This document shows positions 7,988-12,038 of a stretch of DNA of 12,038 nucleotides, piece after piece. A program made the translations under genes and the position numbers. The DNA comes from Chromera velia (Eukaryota; Sar; Chromeraceae). The notes under the pieces are model-generated. The model had not been told where the DNA came from, did no database searches, and saw nothing but the letters and a program-made list of their open reading frames with translations. The DNA is taken from the NCBI GenBank assembly GCA_018398765.1, contig JAHBMJ010003255.1, positions 1 through 12,038 on the forward strand, in the 5' to 3' direction. Every line of letters starts with the position of its first letter. Positions within the stretch are counted from its first letter, which is position 1.

Positions 7988-8561
7988 GTCTCCTCGCTCC
8001 TCCCCTGCTACTCCACACTCGAACGAGTACAAGAGGTTGGGTGTCTTCTGCCCCTCCAAAGAGCGTTTTTTGACTGCTCAACGGAGGGCAAGCCGACGAT
8101 ATTCATGCAAACCTCTCCAAGTCGGAGAGATTCCTGCGATAGTCGACACCGCTTCCTCACTCAACCTCCAAGCCATTCGAGAGGCCAGAAATCGTGGGTG
8201 GATCATCTAACAGCCTGACGGGACGTACCGACCAAACGAAGAATTCTTTGACCCCGAAGAATTCTGGAATGAAGTCATTGACATTCAAGGGGGAGGCGGA
8301 GACTTCGTCTCCTTCTGTCATGGACTTCTCCATGTGCGGTTCGAATGGACCCGACCGCACACACACCGTCCGCAAGGAAAAATCATGATCCACCTTGCTG
8401 ACTTCAATTTTGAAAACCCTCTCCTCATTCTTGGTCTCAACTTCTTCCATCAGTTCGACTTCAACTGGCGAGAATTGGCACCCAGACTGGAAGACGGAAC
8501 CCGTCTTATCGAAATCTTAATGGGAACGGGCCCAACGGGAGTCGAGGGGTTCACTCACTGA
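7929..8561 (+). pseudogene. Retropepsin-like aspartic protease, broken by TAA
   Basis: This is a frame-0 segment after the C10 run. The stretch IPAIVDTASSLNL (active site 8145-8156) matches the retropepsin pattern hydrophobic-hydrophobic-Asp-Thr-Gly-Ala-Ser, except that Gly is Ala. About 94 residues downstream, NPLLILGLNFFHQFDFNW (ILG at 8427-8435) matches the second conserved hydrophobic-hydrophobic-Gly element followed by the helix typical of LTR-element proteases. The enzyme would cut the Gag-Pol polyprotein as a homodimer. TAA 8208-8210 interrupts it between the two elements, and TGA 8559-8561 ends the segment, with the frame open again afterwards. The first 60 codons are a basic linker (RRASRRYSCK). 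The recognition is from motif order and spacing; the Ala substitution and the stop both argue that this copy is inactive. Confidence 0.65.
7939..7948. repeat. Poly-C run, 10 C, at the switch into the protease frame
   Basis: Ten C at 7939-7948. The upstream coding frame closes at 7985-7987 and the protease frame is open only from 7929, so the switch must lie between 7929 and 7984. The homopolymer is the only slip-prone sequence there. The direction of the switch equals that at the first poly-C run (a shift of one base forward). Confidence 0.8.
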
Positions 8562-9377
8562 CAGCTAACCCTGGGTATTCAGCTCCTCCACGCTCGAGTG
8601 TCCGTCCTTCATAGGACAGATCCTTCCATAGACACGCACAATTTTTGGGTCCCCACCTCTTCAGCAATCCCTCTCCGACTCCCCAGGGTCTCTGCACAGG
8701 GAGAGGTGGGATAAGGGAGCGGTCGTCCGAACGAAACCTTCTCCTCCGACAGCCCGTCGGAGCCGTCGAGCGAGACGGGTAGTCAACAACCGTTCTCCCC
8801 CCGCGCTCCCAGCTCGCCCGACAACAGTCTCACTCACTCTCCGAAACCAGTCTCGGAGATAGGGGACCTTTTCGATCAACAGAGGGGTCCGTGTGCGAGG
8901 GGACAGACATCGGAGGAGGATGTGGACATGACTATTCCAGTGATTACTGTGCCGTCGGATTCCAAAGAGGGAGGAGCGGAGGATGTGAACCCCTATGCAA
9001 TGGAAGTGGAGGTAGAGCAGCCAGCCCCATCACTTCCGATTGCAACTTCGATGAATGGAGGCAGCGTCCCCGAGGAGACGCAGGAAACACAACCAATGCA
9101 AGTGGAAGAGCAAGAGAGGTCTTCCCCTGCACACCCACCTGCGTAGCCAATGCAGGAGGACGAGCAACCGCAAGCGACCTCCACTCAGGAAGCTGCGGCG
9201 GAGCCTGTGGAGATGGCAGTGGAGTCTGCTCCCCCCACCGACCAACGTCCTTTTTGGCAGAGAATCGGCTTCACCAGACAGGAATGGAAGGAGACCCAAT
9301 ATGCGGGGTGGCTAGAGGAGGGATCAGCAGAGTGGAAACAGGGAGGGTACGACACGTGGACCAAGGAAGAGTTCTAA
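8562..9377 (+). pseudogene. Acidic disordered segment between protease and integrase
   Basis: Frame 0 continues after TGA 8559 with stops at TAA 8712-8714 and TAG 9144-9146, ending at TAA 9375-9377. In a Ty3-type element this interval should hold reverse transcriptase and RNase H. Instead it reads Ser/Pro/Glu/Gln-rich, acidic, low-complexity protein (SSDSPSEPSSETGSQQ, PEETQETQPMQVEEQE, QEDEQPQATSTQEAAAEP), followed by a short Trp-rich end (FWQRIGFTRQEWKETQYAG, EWKQGGYDTW). No polymerase motif is present. The alternative frame-2 ORF across 8891-9568 is Gly/Cys/Arg-rich and less natural up to about 9390. What the segment does is unknown. Confidence 0.45.
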
Positions 9378-9409
9378 ATGGTGAACTACGACATCTGAAT
9401 GCGAATGAG

Positions 9410-9416
9410 AAAAAAA
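9410..9416 (+). other. A7 run at the switch from protease frame to integrase frame
   Basis: Seven A followed by C. In frame 0 the codons are AAA AAA CAA; slipping back one base keeps perfect AAA AAA pairing and leads into frame 2, which carries the integrase. It is thus a plausible -1 slippage point, but frame 0 already has stops at 9375 and 9396 just upstream, so a programmed event would need those to be later mutations. It may simply be an old indel. Confidence 0.3.
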
Positions 9417-9832
9417 CAAACGAGACTGCTCAAAAGAATGTTTTCATTTCTCTCCCCCCTTCATCTATGCCTCCACCTCCTTCATTCAATGATCCTTCCT
9501 CTTGTCCTCTTCCACCTCGACACTCCTCCCCCTCCCGTCCCCTTTCTTCTCCTCTTCCTGATGTATAACTCCATGAGCCGTCAAAGATTTTTCCTCAGAC
9601 ACGCAGACAGCGCTCTCCTTCCATTGGCAAAAGCAAGCGAAGCAAGCGGTCCAGAAGAAAAGAGCGAGGCCACCAGAGAAAGGAAAGGTTCGATCGGGAG
9701 GTCGGATAACGTTGTCATTCGCAGTCTTGCTCCAAGCGTCGAGAATTTAACAGACGCAGAGCAACCAAGCATGACAGAAACCTGCATGGTGTAAAGGCCA
9801 CTTTCTTTTTCACTTCTCTTCTCGTCTCCCAA
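9417..9832 (+). pseudogene. Pro/Ser-rich then Arg/Lys-rich linker in the integrase frame
   Basis: Frame 2, upstream of the integrase ORF, reads Pro/Ser-rich sequence (SLPPSSMPPPPSFNDPSSC) up to TAA 9566-9568. It continues as a strongly basic stretch (KSKRSKRSRRKERG, then KRREFNRRRATKHDRN) interrupted by TAA 9707-9709, and then joins the ATG-started ORF at 9833 without a break. The basic runs resemble bipartite nuclear localisation signals, which would suit an integrase that must reach the nucleus. An overlapping frame-0 ORF (9399-9794) is Leu-rich in a C/T-rich stretch and is judged a shadow. Continuity with the integrase frame is seen; the nuclear-signal role is inferred. Confidence 0.4.
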
Positions 9833-11104
9833 ATGTTCACACCTTCTTTTTCTATTTCTGGTACTCTTCCTTCTCCATTTATTGATGCTGATGCTGCTGA
9901 CGTCGATTCTTCTTTTGATGAGGTGTCTTTCCTTTGTGAACCAATTGTTCCACCTTTTACCCAGCTCTACTCCGATCACTTCTCACCTGCAGTCGCTGCT
10001 AGCTCAGATGAGAAGGAAGGTCATTTTTGCTTCATTGGGTCCCAGTGCACTGGAAAGATTCAGTTGACAGCAGAGAGCCTTCAACGATCATCTTCCTCTT
10101 TATCCTCCCTCTCTTTATCTTCTTCTGTACAAGAACTTCTCTCTTTCAAAGAAAACAAAACTGACCGTTGTTCCTCGGCTGGCTCTTCTGTTGTTGTAGT
10201 AGAAGAAAACGAAGAACGGGACGAAATTTGCTCTGAAGAATTCACATGTGCATCATCCGTTTGCTTTTCCGATGACTCTGACTCATCAGACTGCATTTTT
10301 GACGGACAAGCGGCGGATGGCCGTCCAGAAAAAGTGCAAGTGACGGCAGAGTACACGCATAAATATTTAAAGTATGTGCATCAGGAAGTAGGGCACATCG
10401 GAGGAAAGGCTCTTTACACCCTGGTCTCTCCATATCTTGCTGTAAGGAGACTGCGAAAAATGTGTGAGGAGTTGAGAGCCGAATGCAAGACTTGCCTGCA
10501 GGTCCACGGTCTGCCGAGACGTCTCCGTGGACAACGAGGATCTCATGTGAGAACTCATACTCCCCTGCAACAAGTAGCAGTTAACACAATCTTTTTGTAT
10601 GGGTCACCTGTTCTCACTATCATGTGCGAGGCAACCTCTTTTCTCATGGCTGTTCCGCTGAAAGACATAAAGGCAGAAACAGCATGGAAGGCTTTTGAGG
10701 AAGCATGGCTAAGGCCTTTTGGTTGCCCTCTTTTGTTTCGTGGATTTGTAAAAACGGACAACGGAAGTGAATTTAAGGCAGTCTTCTCTTCCATGCTTGA
10801 AAGTCTTGGAGTCAGACAATTATGGACACCACCGGGTCTTCCTCGTGCAAATGGGCTTCTTGAATATAGACATGATGATTTAAAGCGTCTAATTAAGGCT
10901 GCTTTATTAGACAGGGGCCTTGACAAACGACACTTCCTTCAAGTCCTACCCCGGTGTGTGTCCCAACTGAACCTCCTCCCTTCAGTGAATTCAAACAAGA
11001 GGTCTCCTTATGAACGTCTGACCTCTCAGCGCCTGCTTCCTCCCTCTCTCGAATCTTTGCTCACTGACATTCACAAGAAAGGACCTACGGGGCAGCACTT
11101 CTAG
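9833..11104 (+). CDS. Retroviral-type integrase (zinc finger and rve core), first catalytic Asp replaced
   Basis: The ORF has 423 codons from ATG 9833, with the frame also open upstream. Residues 1-165 are Ser/Glu-rich and acidic. Residues about 175-225 form the N-terminal zinc finger: His183 and His188 in HQEVGH, Cys218 and Cys221 in CKTC. Residues about 245-400 are the rve core. VAVNTIFL has Asn251 where the first catalytic Asp is normally found; FVKTDNGSEF gives Asp309; NGLLEYRH gives Glu344, 34 residues after Asp309 (35 is usual). LLPSVNSNKRSPYERL near the end matches the conserved region after the core. Integrase joins element DNA to the host chromosome. There is no clear C-terminal chromodomain or GPY/F module; the protein ends soon after the core at TAG 11102. 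Domain identity is confident; activity of this copy is doubtful because of Asn251. Closest relatives could not be determined. Confidence 0.85.
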   Translation: MFTPSFSISGTLPSPFIDADAADVDSSFDEVSFLCEPIVPPFTQLYSDHFSPAVAASSDEKEGHFCFIGSQCTGKIQLTAESLQRSSSSLSSLSLSSSVQELLSFKENKTDRCSSAGSSVVVVEENEERDEICSEEFTCASSVCFSDDSDSSDCIFDGQAADGRPEKVQVTAEYTHKYLKYVHQEVGHIGGKALYTLVSPYLAVRRLRKMCEELRAECKTCLQVHGLPRRLRGQRGSHVRTHTPLQQVAVNTIFLYGSPVLTIMCEATSFLMAVPLKDIKAETAWKAFEEAWLRPFGCPLLFRGFVKTDNGSEFKAVFSSMLESLGVRQLWTPPGLPRANGLLEYRHDDLKRLIKAALLDRGLDKRHFLQVLPRCVSQLNLLPSVNSNKRSPYERLTSQRLLPPSLESLLTDIHKKGPTGQHF

Positions 11105-11156
11105 GTAGAACCCTAGTACTATGCATGTTTATGCTGTAATTGAAGATGATATAACA

Positions 11157-11176
11157 TAGGTTCTAATAGGTTCTAA
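11157..11176. repeat. Tandem 10-mer TAGGTTCTAA, two exact copies
   Basis: TAGGTTCTAA occurs at 11157-11166 and 11167-11176 with no change. The core GGTTCTA recurs nearby in both orientations, so this is part of a local word cluster. Confidence 0.85.
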
Positions 11177-11221
11177 CACTGTTTTTTGCTTTTCCAGACT
11201 CATTAGTATAAGGTTCTTTCA

Positions 11222-11250
11222 GATTCTTAAAGCTTCTTTAAAGAAGAATC
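11222..11250. repeat. Palindrome CTTCTTTAAAGAAG with flanking inverted arms
   Basis: CTTCTTTAAAGAAG (11233-11246) is its own reverse complement over 14 bases. GATTCTT at 11222-11228 pairs with AAGAATC at 11244-11250, giving an alternative hairpin. AT-rich content makes chance occurrence possible. Confidence 0.6.
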
Positions 11251-11312
11251 AAGTTTACGTTGCATTAAAGTGGTGTCTCCATCATTTAGTTCTTACTCTC
11301 TAGAGAAACCGC

Positions 11313-11337
11313 TAGAACCTAGGTTCTAGGAACCTAG
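11313..11337. repeat. 16-bp perfect palindrome overlapping an 8-bp-stem hairpin
   Basis: TAGAACCTAGGTTCTA at 11313-11328 is a perfect palindrome. Overlapping it, CTAGGTTC (11319-11326) and GAACCTAG (11330-11337) form an 8-bp stem with loop TAG. The two structures are mutually exclusive and share the GGTTC word that is repeated elsewhere in this region. Confidence 0.85.
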
Positions 11338-11549
11338 ACAAAAACCTGTAAAAACCATGAAGAACCCCCTCTCTAAAGCTTCAGAAAGACTAAAAACCTA
11401 ATTTAGATGATTAAAATAATCCAAACAAACAAAACAGATGCTTACATATGCCAAAATTGACCGTCAAAATCATAAAACTCAGCTGTCAACTCGCTTTTTC
11501 TTCTCTTCAAACAGACTTACAAGATGAGTAAGCTCTTCATCTTTCATGA

Positions 11550-12038
11550 AGACGGTTTCATTCATTTTATGCGCATGAAGACAGAGAAGGAGGTGAATTG
11601 AAGGAAGAGGGGGGGGATGATCAATCGGAGATGAGTGATGAAGATGTACCCCCTGCCTCTCTCTAGATTAACAAGGTTATGGTTAAGCTCGCTAACTTAA
11701 AGGTGACCCACAAAAACTTTGTTACTCCTGCATGTCTTCACGTCGGATGAATCAGGAAGCACAGGGGAAGGGATGGTCATTGGGATGGCAAAGCGTGGTC
11801 TGCAAAGCTTTGTTGCAAGGTGTGTGCAGCAGAGATTAATCTGAGTGATGTGTCCCCTGAAGAGAAAAAGAAGTGGGAAGAGAAAGGGCAGAAATGTGTA
11901 GCCCATACAGAGAGCAACATAAAGGTTAACACTTTCATGAAACACATCAAAGCAAAGAGCGATTGTCATGCATCAAACAGTGATACCATTATATAACTAT
12001 TCAAGAAAATGGTTTCAAAGCTTGAGTTAGAGAAGAGC
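11550..12038 (+). pseudogene. Degenerate zinc-finger reading frame, possibly BED/hAT transposase N-terminus
   Basis: One frame is protein-like from about 11583 to the right edge but contains TAG 11664, TGA 11748 and TAA 11994. It starts acidic (EEGGDDQSEMSDEDVPP). Around 11770-11970 it reads HWDGKAWSAKLCCKVC, then a Lys/Glu-rich spacer, then NTFMKHIKAKSDCH. This Trp, C-x2-C, long spacer, H...C/H layout resembles the BED or TTF-type zinc finger that precedes many hAT-family transposases, although H-x7-H is longer than typical. After the third stop it continues as FKKMVSKLELEK to the window edge. The closest ATG (11524) is in another frame and gives only 25 codons. Probably a transposon fossil; alternatively an exon of a real gene with introns hiding the stops. 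Confidence 0.4.

Larger units (their letters stand above)
1..11104 (+). mobile_element. Decayed retrotransposon: Gag-like, protease and integrase, 5' end outside the window
   Basis: A Gag-like region, a retropepsin-like protease (8145-8435) and a zinc-finger plus rve-type integrase (10379-11050) lie in this order on the + strand, which is the signature of an LTR-type retroelement. The coding region is one almost continuous path through three frames: frame 1 to about 2211, frame 2 to about 7948, frame 0 to about 9377, frame 2 to 11104. At least 15 in-frame stops of all three types break it, yet the frame on both sides of each stop is the same, so indels are few. No reverse transcriptase or RNase H motif (no YxDD context) was found in any frame. 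Both catalytic centres carry an atypical residue. The left end is cut by the window and no LTR pair can be tested, so family assignment (Ty3-like or other) stays open. Gag and pol identity are inference from motifs; the broken state is seen directly. Confidence 0.7.
11105..11549. other. AT-rich non-coding region after the integrase, possible element 3' end
   Basis: There is no open frame of note on either strand. Base composition drops to AT-rich compared with the C-rich interior. The region holds a cluster of GGTTCTA words in both orientations (11106 reverse; 11159, 11169 and 11322 forward; 11313 reverse) and two palindromes. It could be the 3' untranslated part or LTR of the element, or flanking host DNA with its own small repeat family. 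A pyrimidine-rich stretch ending in AG at 11495-11514 looks like a splice acceptor but has no proven exon behind it. Confidence 0.4.

Noticed and set aside
8891-9568. 225-codon Gly/Cys-rich ORF in frame 2
   Set aside because: Up to about 9390 its composition is that of a shifted shadow of the acidic frame-0 segment; only its last part belongs to the integrase frame.
9399-9794. Frame-0 Leu-rich ORF that looks like membrane protein
   Set aside because: The Leu/Phe richness comes from a C/T-rich stretch read in the wrong phase; the integrase frame over the same bases is Pro/Ser- then Lys/Arg-rich and continuous with the integrase.
1-11104. Alternative genetic code with a reassigned stop codon
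   Set aside because: TAA, TAG and TGA all occur inside the protein-like frame at similar frequency, and no stop type is avoided; the integrase ORF itself ends in a normal stop.
1-11104. Ordinary multi-exon host gene with introns hiding the stops
   Set aside because: The frame is the same on both sides of each stop and protein-like sequence runs close up to the stops, so every intron would have to be short and a multiple of three; no consistent GT...AG pairs were seen. Not fully excluded without RNA.
11600-11620. Polypurine tract with G8 followed by TGA, as before a 3' LTR
   Set aside because: It lies inside the acidic coding-like part of the second fossil, 500 bases past the integrase, and no matching LTR end can be seen.
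11697-11969. Minus-strand 90-codon hydrophobic ORF
   Set aside because: It is antisense to the zinc-finger-like frame; the hydrophobicity comes from reversed Lys/Glu codons.

Overview
The window is eukaryotic nuclear DNA. It is dominated by one very long, decayed retroelement on the + strand that enters from the left edge and ends at about 11104. Three things support this: a Gag-like region, a retropepsin-like protease, and an integrase with a zinc finger and rve-type core, in that order on one strand. There is no bacterial operon structure, no rRNA or tRNA and no CRISPR array. Long C/T-rich, CpG-containing stretches, poly-C tracts and low-complexity Ser/Pro proteins would fit a protist genome with many transposons (an alveolate is one guess), but the sequence does not fix the taxon.

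Layout. Positions 1-2211 read in one frame: a low-complexity N-terminal segment with a short charged helix, then a helical Gag/capsid-like segment, interrupted by stops at 1378 and 1438. A run of 30 C (2182-2211) marks a switch to the next frame. That frame can then be followed for about 1,900 codons to 7948, broken only by stops at 2606, 2657, 3782, 4571, 5294, 5381 and 6590. This middle part has no recognised enzymatic domain. It holds acidic/Pro-rich segments, an RGG-like basic patch, a (Ser-Ala)n tract, a globular-looking block and a cysteine-rich block. A second poly-C run (10 C, 7939-7948) marks another switch in the same direction, into a frame that carries the protease (active site 8145-8156, partner ILG at 8427-8435). 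That frame continues to 9377 with stops at 8208, 8559, 8712 and 9144. The last switch, near an A7 run at 9410-9416, leads into the integrase frame (about 9400-11104, stops at 9566 and 9707).

Together these would be Gag, protease and integrase of a retrotransposon polyprotein, but no reverse transcriptase or RNase H is seen anywhere. The integrase has Asn where the first catalytic Asp is expected, and the protease has Asp-Thr-Ala instead of Asp-Thr-Gly. The copy therefore looks dead or non-autonomous, decayed mostly by point substitutions rather than indels.

Positions 11105-11549 are AT-rich and non-coding. They contain direct and inverted copies of a GGTTCTA word, including a perfect 16-bp palindrome, and may include the 3' end of the element. 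From 11550 to the right edge lies a second fossil: a zinc-finger-like reading frame with all three stop codon types in frame, possibly the N-terminus of a hAT/BED-type transposase.
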